This document shows positions 1 to 8,077 of a DNA stretch of 64,000 nucleotides, one piece after another. Source of the stretch: Rubrivivax sp. A210 (lineage in GTDB: Bacteria; Pseudomonadota; Gammaproteobacteria; Burkholderiales; Burkholderiaceae_C); the NCBI RefSeq assembly GCF_904426505.1, contig NZ_CAJGBN010000072.1, positions 124,001 to 188,000 of the forward strand. The letters are read 5' to 3'. Position numbers and translations under genes: made by a program. Under the pieces are notes generated by a model. The model was not told the DNA's origin and did no database searches. It saw only the letters and a program-made list of their open reading frames with translations. Within the stretch, counting starts at the first letter, position 1; each line of letters opens with the position of its first letter.

Positions 1-128
1 CCGACGGTATCCGCCAGGCCCTGCACACCGACTGGGACCGCCAGGCCATCGCCCGCGAAGGGGCGGTGCGCACCTGGCCGGTGGTGGCGCGCGAGGTTGA
101 TGGCGTGCTCAGGCGTGCCGTCACATGA
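1..128 (+). CDS. C-terminal fragment of an unidentified protein (possibly a glycosyltransferase)
   Basis: An open frame enters from the left edge (first full codon at base 3) and ends at TGA 126-128, giving about 41 residues. The fragment is rich in Trp, Arg and Ala and contains TWPVVAREVDGVLRRAV. Spaced Trp residues near the C-terminus of an EPS-cluster protein would suit a GT4-type glycosyltransferase, but the fragment is too short to assign. It is co-directional with the lipoprotein gene that follows after about 170 bases. Confidence 0.4.
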   Translation, partial: DGIRQALHTDWDRQAIAREGAVRTWPVVAREVDGVLRRAVT

Positions 129-296
129 GGTAACCCTTTCGGCGCGCGCTGGCGCTGCGCTGCCGATAAGCCCTCAAACCCACCTCGAATATGGGGGGGC
201 GGAGTCCGACTTATGCCGGCATCAGATCAAACTGCTGTCACCGCTATCGGACTAAGATTCCCGGCCGCCTATTTGGCAGGCTCTCTTGGGGTTAGC

Positions 297-3200
297 ATGA
301 GTGATCAAGAAAGACGGGACTTCCTGCGGCTGTGGGCCTTTGCCGCAGGGCTGGTTGCGCTGCCGGGATGCGGCGGCGGTGGTGGCGACGATGCCGCGCC
401 CGAGCCCAGCACGCCTGTCGCTCCCGGGGTGCCAACCCCGCCCGCCGCCGAGCCGCCCCCGCCGCCGCCGCCTCCCCCGCCGCCGCCGCCGCCGCCGCCG
501 CCTTCTCCTCCCCCGCCCCCGCCTGCCGTGTCCTCGGGCAGCACCCGGCAGTTCACGCTGACTTCCACCTCAAGCGGTGTGATTCCCTTCGCGGTGGGCT
601 TTGCCTTCAAGCAAGGCGATGTTCCGGCCGGGCAGTTTGCCGTCTGCGACTTCCCCGAGTCGCAGGTGACGGTCAAGAACACCTGGCCCGATGGCAGCGT
701 CAAATTCGGCGTCGTCGCGGGCCGCGCCACCATGACCGCCGGCGTGCCGCTGGCGGTGAGCCTCACCCCCAGCGCCAGCGCTCCCACTGGCGCCGCGCTG
801 ACGACGGCCGACCTGCGCGCCACCGGCGTGACGGCCGGCATTTCCTGCCTGCCCATAGGCGCTGTCACCTGGTCGGGCGCCGACTGGGACAGCCCCTTCC
901 AGGCCTGGGCCAGCGGCCCGCAGATGTCGTCGTGGATCTACCGCAAGCCGGTGGGCAGCGACGCCCACCTGGTGGCCTGGCTCGAAGTGCGCCTGTGGTT
1001 GCACGGCGCCGTCGAGGTGCTGCCCTGGGTCGAGAACGGCTACCTGCGGGTGGCCGGCCCCAGCAGCAAGGCCGCCACTTATGCATTCAGCCTGGGCGGC
1101 ACGCAGCGCTTCAGCGCAAGCTTCGATCTGCCCTCGCATTCGCGCACGCCGCTGCTTGGCGGCACCGCGCTTTCGCATTGGCTGGGTGCCGATCCGGCCC
1201 TGAATGTGCGGCATGACGCCGGCTATTTGCAGTCCACCCGCCTGGTGCCCAAGTACGGCGCGACGGTCGCTGCCACGGCCACCGCGGTGGCTTCGCTGCC
1301 CGCCAGTTTTGCGCCGCTGCAACTGGGCAGCTTCACGCTGTCCATGAGCGATGGCGGCTATCAACCCAGCATCGGCCTGCTGCCCGAGTGGGATGTGCTG
1401 TACCTCACCACCCCCCGCACGGCGGTGGGCGTCTACGAGGGCGTCATCCGCAACGGCTACAGCGCCGGGCGCTGGGGCATCCACTACCGCCACGAAACCA
1501 CCAACCGGCCGCTGCGCTTTTCAACCAATCCCAATGCCAGCGTGGATTCGAGTTCGACCGGAGACAAGCCGCCGGCGGGCACGGGCACGACGGTGCCGCA
1601 CTGGGATATTCCGCACCATCCGTCCGTGGGCTACATGGCCTACCTGGTGTCCGGGCGCTGGTATCACATGGAAACGATCCAGTTCGCGGCCACTTTTAAT
1701 TACCTCGGGAATGTCGACGGCGGCGTTTCCTATGCGCGCAGAAACTTCTCTGACGGCATCCTGGCGCCGGAAACAGGCGCCAACAATGTGCGCGGTGCCG
1801 CGTGGGCATTGCGCACGCTGCTGCAGGCCCTCACGGCCACCCCCGACGACGACCTGCCGCTGCGCAATGAATTCATCGCCTCCACCGAGGCAAACATCAA
1901 CTTCAACTACAACAAGTACGTGGCGCAGCCGAACAATCCGTTCGGCTTCATCGAGCCGCCCGGCGACACCGCCTATGGCACGCCGACCGACGGCAAGGTG
2001 ACCATCGCGCCCTGGCAGCACGACTTCTACACCGCCACCACCGGCTATATGCTGGCCGCGAACCCGCCCATCAACGCGGCGGTCAAGACGCGGTTGCAGG
2101 CCTTCTTCGCCTGGACCGCCAAGTGCGTGGTTGGCCGCCTGGGTTCTGCGGCCAGCGCCGCGAACTGGCTGTACCGGGATGCCGCCGTCTACAACATGGT
2201 GGTAGCCCAGACGGATCTGCCGGACTGGGCCGCCGGCACCGGCCCTTGGCCGGCATCCTGGCGGGCGATGTACGACGCGACCTACACGACTTCCCCCGGC
2301 GCGTTCACTGATGGCGAGTTGCGGGGCGGCAATCTGCCTGCGTCATCCAGTTATTGGGGCAATCTGCAGCCGGCTATCGCCTATGCGGTCGAGCATGAGG
2401 TCAGCGGCGCCGCGACCGCTTATGCACGCATGGCTTCGGCCGGTCAGTTCTCGGTCTTGAAGGCCGATATGAACAAGAACTGCGTCTGGTCGGTCGTTCC
2501 GCCATCGGAGCCCAATTGGATGTCGGTGCCCGGTACCGTGGCGACCTTGCCCGATAGCGCGCTGTTGACCAGCGGCCAGGCCTGGTCCGGCGTGAATCCG
2601 GGCGGCAGCAGCGGCATCGCCGCGCTCATGCGGGCCTGGGGCGGCGGCGTCCTGAACACCGTGGGCATTTACCGCGACGGCGCTTTTGTTTCGGGCCAGT
2701 TCCTGGTCGTTTTCGGCGGTGGGCACAACGATTACGCGGGCAACGAGGTCTACGCCTTCGGCCCCTTGAACTCCAATGCGCCGCGTTGGAGCCGCATCAT
2801 CGATCCCACGATACCGGCGCCCAACGACGTTGGCCGCCTGGGCGGATACCCGGTGAGCCGCCACACATACGATGCGCTGGTCTACCTGCCGACGAAGAAC
2901 AAGATGCTCTGCATCGGTGCGGCCGGCTACTTTCATACCGGCTTCGGCTTCCTGCAGGCGGATGTTTTCGACTTTGCGGTCGATCCTTCCAGGGCCAATC
3001 CATGGACCACCGCCGACGCCGGATTTCCAGCCTATGGCGGCGGCGGGGTGGGCACCATCGCCCTGATTTCCGGGTACGAAGCCAGCACCGGCAAGGCTTG
3101 GGGCCTGGGCAATGGCAACTCGCAGAAGCTGGGTGCTTATGACGCGGCGTCGGGCACCTGGTCCAGCTACAACAAGGACAACCCCAACGGCCCCACCTCG

Positions 3201-3608
3201 GGCAAGGCGGCTATTGCCAGTGGCTTGATGGTCTTCGTCAACAACGCCACCGTCTACGTGCAGAACCTCGCGACGCCCGACGCGCCAATCTTCACGCCCA
3301 CCAACATCAGCGGCGCCGCACCCAACATGGCCAACACCGCCTCCCTGGCCTGGGATGCCGTGGGGCGGCGCTTCGTCGTGGGCAGTTCGGCGATCACGAA
3401 GACGCTGTACTTCCTGACGCCGCCCGCCGCCAACCCGGCCACCGACGCCTGGGCCTGGAGCAGCCAGACCTTCACGGGGGCAGGGCCTAGCAACGTCACC
3501 GAATTCGGCATCTACGGGCGCTTGCAGTACATCGAACTGGGCAACGGCATCCGGGGTGTCATCCTCTTGCCGGCGGCAGCGTCCCCGGCGGTCTTCTACC
3601 GCTTCTGA
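297..3608 (+). CDS. Tat-type lipoprotein with poly-proline linker, RIFT-barrel-like N-domain and kelch-like C-domain
   Basis: About 1103 residues from ATG 297; upstream in-frame starts at 213 would bury the export signal. Residues 5-11 read ERRDFLR, close to the twin-arginine motif, followed by a hydrophobic run and a lipobox LPGC with Cys25. The protein should therefore fold in the cytoplasm, pass through Tat and be lipid-anchored. Residues 53-76 are almost pure proline. WPDGSVKFG at 130-138 resembles the conserved strand of RIFT-barrel N-domains in exo-rhamnogalacturonan-lyase-like proteins. From about residue 745 Gly-rich repeats such as FGGGHNDYAGNEVYAF (about 807) suggest a kelch/galactose-oxidase-type propeller. 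A polysaccharide-binding or -processing role is inferred from fold hints and the EPS neighbourhood; I do not recognise a characterised family. Confidence 0.7.
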   Translation: MSDQERRDFLRLWAFAAGLVALPGCGGGGGDDAAPEPSTPVAPGVPTPPAAEPPPPPPPPPPPPPPPPPSPPPPPPAVSSGSTRQFTLTSTSSGVIPFAVGFAFKQGDVPAGQFAVCDFPESQVTVKNTWPDGSVKFGVVAGRATMTAGVPLAVSLTPSASAPTGAALTTADLRATGVTAGISCLPIGAVTWSGADWDSPFQAWASGPQMSSWIYRKPVGSDAHLVAWLEVRLWLHGAVEVLPWVENGYLRVAGPSSKAATYAFSLGGTQRFSASFDLPSHSRTPLLGGTALSHWLGADPALNVRHDAGYLQSTRLVPKYGATVAATATAVASLPASFAPLQLGSFTLSMSDGGYQPSIGLLPEWDVLYLTTPRTAVGVYEGVIRNGYSAGRWGIHYRHETTNRPLRFSTNPNASVDSSSTGDKPPAGTGTTVPHWDIPHHPSVGYMAYLVSGRWYHMETIQFAATFNYLGNVDGGVSYARRNFSDGILAPETGANNVRGAAWALRTLLQALTATPDDDLPLRNEFIASTEANINFNYNKYVAQPNNPFGFIEPPGDTAYGTPTDGKVTIAPWQHDFYTATTGYMLAANPPINAAVKTRLQAFFAWTAKCVVGRLGSAASAANWLYRDAAVYNMVVAQTDLPDWAAGTGPWPASWRAMYDATYTTSPGAFTDGELRGGNLPASSSYWGNLQPAIAYAVEHEVSGAATAYARMASAGQFSVLKADMNKNCVWSVVPPSEPNWMSVPGTVATLPDSALLTSGQAWSGVNPGGSSGIAALMRAWGGGVLNTVGIYRDGAFVSGQFLVVFGGGHNDYAGNEVYAFGPLNSNAPRWSRIIDPTIPAPNDVGRLGGYPVSRHTYDALVYLPTKNKMLCIGAAGYFHTGFGFLQADVFDFAVDPSRANPWTTADAGFPAYGGGGVGTIALISGYEASTGKAWGLGNGNSQKLGAYDAASGTWSSYNKDNPNGPTSGKAAIASGLMVFVNNATVYVQNLATPDAPIFTPTNISGAAPNMANTASLAWDAVGRRFVVGSSAITKTLYFLTPPAANPATDAWAWSSQTFTGAGPSNVTEFGIYGRLQYIELGNGIRGVILLPAAASPAVFYRF

Positions 3609-3778
3609 TAGCGCGGGCGGGGCAGCGGCCGGCAGGACCGGTGCCCCCTGGCCCGGTGGGTGCCCGCGGGGCGGCGCGTGCTGCAGAATCGGCGGCCGTC
3701 CGGCAGCGCCTTGTGGCGCGGTCTGCGGCTGCAGGCTCGGGCAAGGGGCGTGCCCCGCCCATCCATTAGACAAGGCCT

Positions 3779-4717
3779 ATGCAAGAGCAAGCACTTCAAC
3801 CCAGCGCTTTCGCGTGCCCAGTGCATAAGCACGCGCTCGGCGACAACCTGTTCTGCACGGCCTGCGCAAAGCCCTACCCGTCGGTCAATGGCATTCCGGT
3901 GCTGATCAATGATGCGAACAGCGTCTTCCAGACCGCGGACTATCTCCAGGCACGCGGCTATGAAGGGGCCAGTTCCTATGGTGGCCATCTCGACAACAGC
4001 CGGGGCTGGCGGCAGCTGTACAGGCGCGCGATTGCCGCGCTCAGCGAGTCCAATCCTCCCGGGCGAACCTTTGATGCAGCGCAGGCCGTCAAGCAGATCC
4101 AGGCGCAGCAGCCGGATGCGCGCGTGCTCGTCATCGGCGCCGGCGACAGCGACATCGGCGGCAGCAATGTCGTGACCACCGACGTGGCCTTCGGTGCCCA
4201 TGTCCAGTGCATCGCCGACGCCCACGACCTGCCCTTTGTCGATGGCAGCTTCGACGCCTGCATCGCCATCGCGGTGCTCGAGCATGTGGTGGACCCCTAC
4301 CGCTGTGTGGAAGAGATTCGCCGTGTCCTCAGGCCGCGCGGCTTCGTCTATGCCGAGACGCCCTTCATGCAGCCGGTGCATATGGGCGCCTATGACTTCA
4401 CGCGCTTTTCCCATCTCGGGCACCGAAGGCTGTTCCGGCACTTCGACGAACTGGATTCCGGAATTGTCGGCGGGCCCGGAACCAGTGCCGGGCAGATGCT
4501 GCGTTATGTCATCGCATCGCTGTCCGAGCGGGCCGCGGTGAAAAGATGGCTCAAGCTGGCAGCGCTGCTGCTGACCTACCCGATGCGTTGGATCGACCGC
4601 ATCTGCCTGGGCAAGCTCGCGGCCTACGATTCGGCGTCGGGCTTTTATTTTTTTGGACGCCTTGCCACCGAACCGCTGGGTGACCGCGAATTGCTTGCGC
4701 TGTATCGCGGCGGTTGA
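3779..4717 (+). CDS. SAM-dependent methyltransferase with N-terminal Trm112-like zinc ribbon
   Basis: 312 residues. The first about 45 residues resemble a Trm112-type zinc ribbon: C13-x2-H16 and C26-x2-C29, then SVNGIPVLI. A class I methyltransferase domain follows, with motif I VLVIGAGDS at about 116-124, ADAHDLPFVDGSFDACIA (motif II/post-II) and VLEHVVDPYRCVEEIRRVL, the usual Methyltransf_11 pattern. Proteins with this layout are common in surface-polysaccharide clusters, where they probably methylate sugars or lipid-linked intermediates; the substrate here is unknown. No clear Shine-Dalgarno precedes ATG 3779. Intergenic 3609-3778 separates it from the lipoprotein gene. Confidence 0.8.
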   Translation: MQEQALQPSAFACPVHKHALGDNLFCTACAKPYPSVNGIPVLINDANSVFQTADYLQARGYEGASSYGGHLDNSRGWRQLYRRAIAALSESNPPGRTFDAAQAVKQIQAQQPDARVLVIGAGDSDIGGSNVVTTDVAFGAHVQCIADAHDLPFVDGSFDACIAIAVLEHVVDPYRCVEEIRRVLRPRGFVYAETPFMQPVHMGAYDFTRFSHLGHRRLFRHFDELDSGIVGGPGTSAGQMLRYVIASLSERAAVKRWLKLAALLLTYPMRWIDRICLGKLAAYDSASGFYFFGRLATEPLGDRELLALYRGG

Positions 4718-4841
4718 CGGGCGGGCCTGCTGTGGGCCTCCAGAGCCCCACGAAAGCGGGCCGATGGCCGGAAGGTCGGGTGTTACGATGAGTCCGCCTT
4801 ACCCCACTCCAGGGCCGCCTGGCAACTGCAGAACCACGCTG

Positions 4842-5858
4842 ATGACGGCACCGGAACACAAGCGCAACATCGGCAGCGGCCATGTCGATTACCTGGATGG
4901 CTGGCGCGGACTGGCCATCCTGATGCTCATGGTGGGGCATTTCCTGCCGGTTCCCGGCATCAGTTTCGGTGCCGTGGGCGTCAATCTCTTCTTCGTGCTC
5001 TCGGGCCTTCTGATGGGAGGGCTTCTGTTCGAGAAGCAGGAACCCATTGCCAAGTTCTACCGGCGGCGAATTGCCAGAATTCTGCCCGCCCACCTTGTTT
5101 TTGTGCTGGTGATGACGCTGGCCTATCTGTTGATGGGCCACCCCATCAGCCTCCGGGAAATTGCCGCCGCGTTGCTGTTCGTCAACAATTACTGCCTCCC
5201 CGAAGGAGGGCCAGGCACCGCCCTGATGCCCTTTGGCCATATCTGGTCGCTGTCTGTAGAAGAGCACAGCTACATCGCCCTTTCGCTGGTGGCCATCGCA
5301 TCCCGAAGGGGCTTGATGTCCGCCGGTGCGGGGGCCGGCTTTCTGCTCGCGACCTGCATCTGCTTTGCCGTCGGCTACCAGATTCTCAATCCCCCCCAAT
5401 TGGCCTTTGTGCAATGGCTGCACACCGAAGTGGCTGCCTACGGGTTGATGGCTTCCGCGGCGTGGGTGGCGGCAGGCAGAAGATGGGCGGGCGGGGACAG
5501 GTTGCCGGCTTTCGTGGCTCCGGCGCTCGTGCTGCTGGGGATCGGGTTGCACTGGTGGTCCCTGCCACTCGCAGTGCAAAGAATCCTGGGTGTCGGCTGC
5601 TTTGTGGCCGCGCTTTGCTTGCTGACCGCCCATGGGGGCTGGTTTGCCACGCTCCTGGAGTGGGCGCCGCTTCGCCAGTTGGGCCTCTGGTCCTATTCAC
5701 TCTATCTCTGGCAACAGCCTTTCTATCTCCTGTCCCACAGGGAAAATGGTATCTCGCCCTATCTGGCGTTGATCGCGGCTTTGGCTGCCGGGCTTCTCTC
5801 ATATTATTCTGTCGAGCGGCCGCTGCGGTCTTACCTGAATGCGCACTGGGGCAGGTGA
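4842..5858 (+). CDS. OafA/NodX-type membrane acyltransferase (acyltransferase_3 family)
   Basis: About 338 residues from ATG 4842. HVDYLDGWRGLAILMLMVGHF near the N-terminus carries the family's conserved Arg and catalytic-type His in the first membrane segment. GVNLFFVLSGLLMGGLL and YRRRIARILPAH are further family signatures. Around ten hydrophobic segments follow, with YSLYLWQQPFY near the end. The family moves acetyl or other acyl groups onto sugars of exported polysaccharide, so O-acetylation of this locus's EPS is the likely role. An in-frame ATG at 4788 would add 18 Pro-rich residues; neither start has a strong ribosome-binding site, and homology begins only after 4842. Confidence 0.8.
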   Translation: MTAPEHKRNIGSGHVDYLDGWRGLAILMLMVGHFLPVPGISFGAVGVNLFFVLSGLLMGGLLFEKQEPIAKFYRRRIARILPAHLVFVLVMTLAYLLMGHPISLREIAAALLFVNNYCLPEGGPGTALMPFGHIWSLSVEEHSYIALSLVAIASRRGLMSAGAGAGFLLATCICFAVGYQILNPPQLAFVQWLHTEVAAYGLMASAAWVAAGRRWAGGDRLPAFVAPALVLLGIGLHWWSLPLAVQRILGVGCFVAALCLLTAHGGWFATLLEWAPLRQLGLWSYSLYLWQQPFYLLSHRENGISPYLALIAALAAGLLSYYSVERPLRSYLNAHWGR

Positions 5859-5922
5859 CCGGATTGTGTTACACGGGCCGACGAGATCATCGGGATTGAA
5901 ACCAAAAAAGTATTGAATCGAA

Positions 5923-7050
5923 ATGAATTGGCTTGCAGGAAAATTTGAACTAACTCGCGGCGGGGATGCCGCCAATGTACGGCCGATGGAAGGGCTGCGA
6001 GGTTATGCGGTGTTCCTGGTTTTTCTTGTCCACTACGTGACTCTTGTGGAGCCTTGGATTTCGAGTGAAACCCGCACAATGGAGATTGCCGATGGCTTGC
6101 GTGCCATTGGAAACAGCGGGGTTGATCTGTTTTTTGTGCTGAGTGGCTACCTGATTTATGGTTCATTGATAAGGCGAAGGCAGGCGTACAGTCGATTTAT
6201 ATATCGACGTATTGAAAGAATATATCCCACATTTGTGGTTGTGTTTTTGTTTTATATTTGTTTGTCGTTTTTGTTTCGCAGGGAAAGCAAGATTCCGGTC
6301 GAGTTTGCGGATGCTGCTTTGTATCTCGCTCAGAACTTTCTGCTCTTGCCGGGACTGTTTCCAATTGAGCCAATGATTACTGTGGCTTGGTCGTTGAGTT
6401 ATGAGATGTTTTATTATCTCATTATCCCGGTCGCTATCGAGGGTCTCAGGCTTCGTGAGCGAAGGCCGTTTTGGCGTATTTCTTTCTTCGTTTTTGTGGT
6501 GGTGCTGGCTGCTGTTTATTGCGCGGCATACGGCGGGCATATCCGATTGATCATGTTCATTGCAGGTATTCTTCTCCATGAGGCGATTGCCTGTACGGAA
6601 AAACTATCCGGCTATTTTGATTTTGTGGGTGCTGCAGCGATGGTTGTTGGGATCATGGGTGGGCTGTTTCCAATAGATGGCTCCGCTAGCTATACCACCA
6701 AGATAGGTATACTCTTCATCGCTTTCTTCTTCCTATGTCTCACCTGCTTCCTCCGGCCGTCGGGTTGGCTGGCGCGTATGTTTTGCTGGACGCCAATGCG
6801 ATGGCTGGGAAATATGAGCTACTCGTATTATCTGATTCATGGGGTGGCTCTCAAAGTTGCCTTTTCCATGCTTGCGGTACTTGTTCCGGTTGCGGTCTAT
6901 GGCCCTTGGCTATTCTGGCTTCTCTTGCCGCTTATGTTTCTGGTTACGCTGGTCCCGTCGGGGGTGCTATTTGTCGCAATTGAGCGGACGTATTCGCTTT
7001 CTGCGGTGTCAGGGCGTGGCGAGTCAAAAGACGCCAGAGTTGGTGCTTAA
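5923..7050 (+). CDS. Second OafA-type membrane acyltransferase, AT-rich
   Basis: 375 residues. MEGLRGYAVFLVFLVHY, NSGVDLFFVLSGYLIYGSL and YRRIERIYPTF are the acyltransferase_3 signatures, with about ten membrane segments and YSYYLIHGVALK near the C-terminus. It probably O-acylates an EPS sugar, as the preceding gene may do, but the two are not recent duplicates. Base composition is very unlike the neighbours: 6181-6300 holds 44 G+C of 120 (37%), in a window that is mostly about 70% by eye, and the codons are rich in ATT, TTT and TAT. This suggests recent acquisition from a lower-GC donor. Confidence 0.85.
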   Translation: MNWLAGKFELTRGGDAANVRPMEGLRGYAVFLVFLVHYVTLVEPWISSETRTMEIADGLRAIGNSGVDLFFVLSGYLIYGSLIRRRQAYSRFIYRRIERIYPTFVVVFLFYICLSFLFRRESKIPVEFADAALYLAQNFLLLPGLFPIEPMITVAWSLSYEMFYYLIIPVAIEGLRLRERRPFWRISFFVFVVVLAAVYCAAYGGHIRLIMFIAGILLHEAIACTEKLSGYFDFVGAAAMVVGIMGGLFPIDGSASYTTKIGILFIAFFFLCLTCFLRPSGWLARMFCWTPMRWLGNMSYSYYLIHGVALKVAFSMLAVLVPVAVYGPWLFWLLLPLMFLVTLVPSGVLFVAIERTYSLSAVSGRGESKDARVGA

Positions 7051-7256
7051 TTTACGGAAAGGCAAAGGGGATTTTGCGCCAGTGCAGGAAAGAGACGTGG
7101 AATTGCGCGATGCTCGCTCACCTGCTTCGCGTGCTGGAATGCAGGAGGTTCCCCTGGGTTGCGCGGGGTCATGGGCGGCTTGATTGCGTGGGAGTGAGAA
7201 TTTCCAATGGCTGGAATTGGTTCTGTGACGAGCTTGGCTGGATTGGATGATTCGAA

Positions 7257-8003
7257 GTGGACCTGACCGACTACCGTAGCAGTCCCAATGAGCAGAAGCG
7301 CGTCGCCTCGCTGATGTCGCTGGTGCCCATGCGCACTTTCTCGGTGCTGGACGTGGGCGCCCGCGACGGGTATCTCTCGCGCCAACTGGCCGACCGCTCT
7401 GTGGCCGTGACGGCGCTGGACCTGGCCATGCCGCAGATCGACGATGCGCGCATTCGCTGCGTAAAGGGCAATGCCACGGCGCTGCCCTTCGAGGACGGCA
7501 GTTTTGATCTCGTGTTCTGTGCCGAGGTGCTGGAGCACATTCCTTCCCCGGCCCTGGAACAGGCGTGCCTTGACATGGCGCGCGTGTGCGCGCGGCACAT
7601 CATCGTCGGCGTCCCCTACCGGCAAGACATCCGGTGGGGGCGCCTGACCTGCCGAAAGTGCGGCAAGGTCAGCCCGCCTTGGGGCCATGTCAATAGCTTT
7701 GACGAGCAGCGCCTGTGCCGCCTGTTTCCCGGTTTCGCATTGACTGAAAAGCAGTTCGTCGGCGTGGCTGATGTGCCGACCAATGCGCTGTCGGCCCGGC
7801 TGATGGATTGGGCCGGCAATCCCTACGGTCCCTACGACCAGGAAGAGCACTGCATCCATTGCGACTCACCCTTCGAGCCGCCACCGCCGCGGTCGTTGGC
7901 CCAACGCTTTCTGGCAAGGGCCGCGGTGGTGATCCGGCGTGCCTTGCAACCCCTGTACACCCCTCACGGCAACTGGGTGCATGTCCTGCTCACGCGCAGC
8001 TGA
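7257..8003 (+). CDS. Class I SAM-dependent methyltransferase with internal zinc-binding Cys pairs
   Basis: 248 residues from a GTG start at 7257. Motif I is VLDVGARDGYLSR (about residues 30-42), then TALDLAMP, GNATALPFEDGSFDLVFCAEVLEHIP and a long C-terminal part. LTCRKCGKVSPPWGHVNSF (about 131-149) and EEHCIHCDSPF look like one split zinc-binding site. Such methyltransferases occur among EPS and O-antigen genes, but the substrate cannot be told. The roughly 200 bases before it are less GC-rich, continuing from the AT-rich acyltransferase gene, and contain no obvious gene. It converges on the flippase gene. Confidence 0.75.
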   Translation: MDLTDYRSSPNEQKRVASLMSLVPMRTFSVLDVGARDGYLSRQLADRSVAVTALDLAMPQIDDARIRCVKGNATALPFEDGSFDLVFCAEVLEHIPSPALEQACLDMARVCARHIIVGVPYRQDIRWGRLTCRKCGKVSPPWGHVNSFDEQRLCRLFPGFALTEKQFVGVADVPTNALSARLMDWAGNPYGPYDQEEHCIHCDSPFEPPPPRSLAQRFLARAAVVIRRALQPLYTPHGNWVHVLLTRS

Positions 8004-8005
8004 AA

Positions 8006-8023
8006 GCGGGCTGCAGGGCCCGC
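8006..8023. terminator. Small hairpin between convergent genes
   Basis: GCGGGC, six-base loop, GCCCGC directly after the stop codon at 8003. On the minus strand the stem is followed by TTTCA; on the plus strand there is no T run. It could act as a weak bidirectional terminator between the methyltransferase and flippase genes. Confidence 0.3.
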
Positions 8024-8077
8024 ATTCGGGCGGCGCGGCCCGCGGGTGGATGCTTGCAAGCCGGCTCGCGCGCCGGG

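Noticed and set aside
130..230. Possible riboswitch (c-di-GMP type) before the lipoprotein gene
   Set aside because: I could not find the conserved GEMM core or a matching stem pattern.
270..296. Sigma-54-like sequence TTGGCAGG...CTTGGGG before the lipoprotein gene
   Set aside because: The spacing between the GG and the second element is one base too long and the -12 GC is missing.
453..524. CCG-type tandem repeat as a possible repeat element or CRISPR-like array
   Set aside because: It lies in frame in the lipoprotein gene and encodes a proline stalk; no unique spacers.
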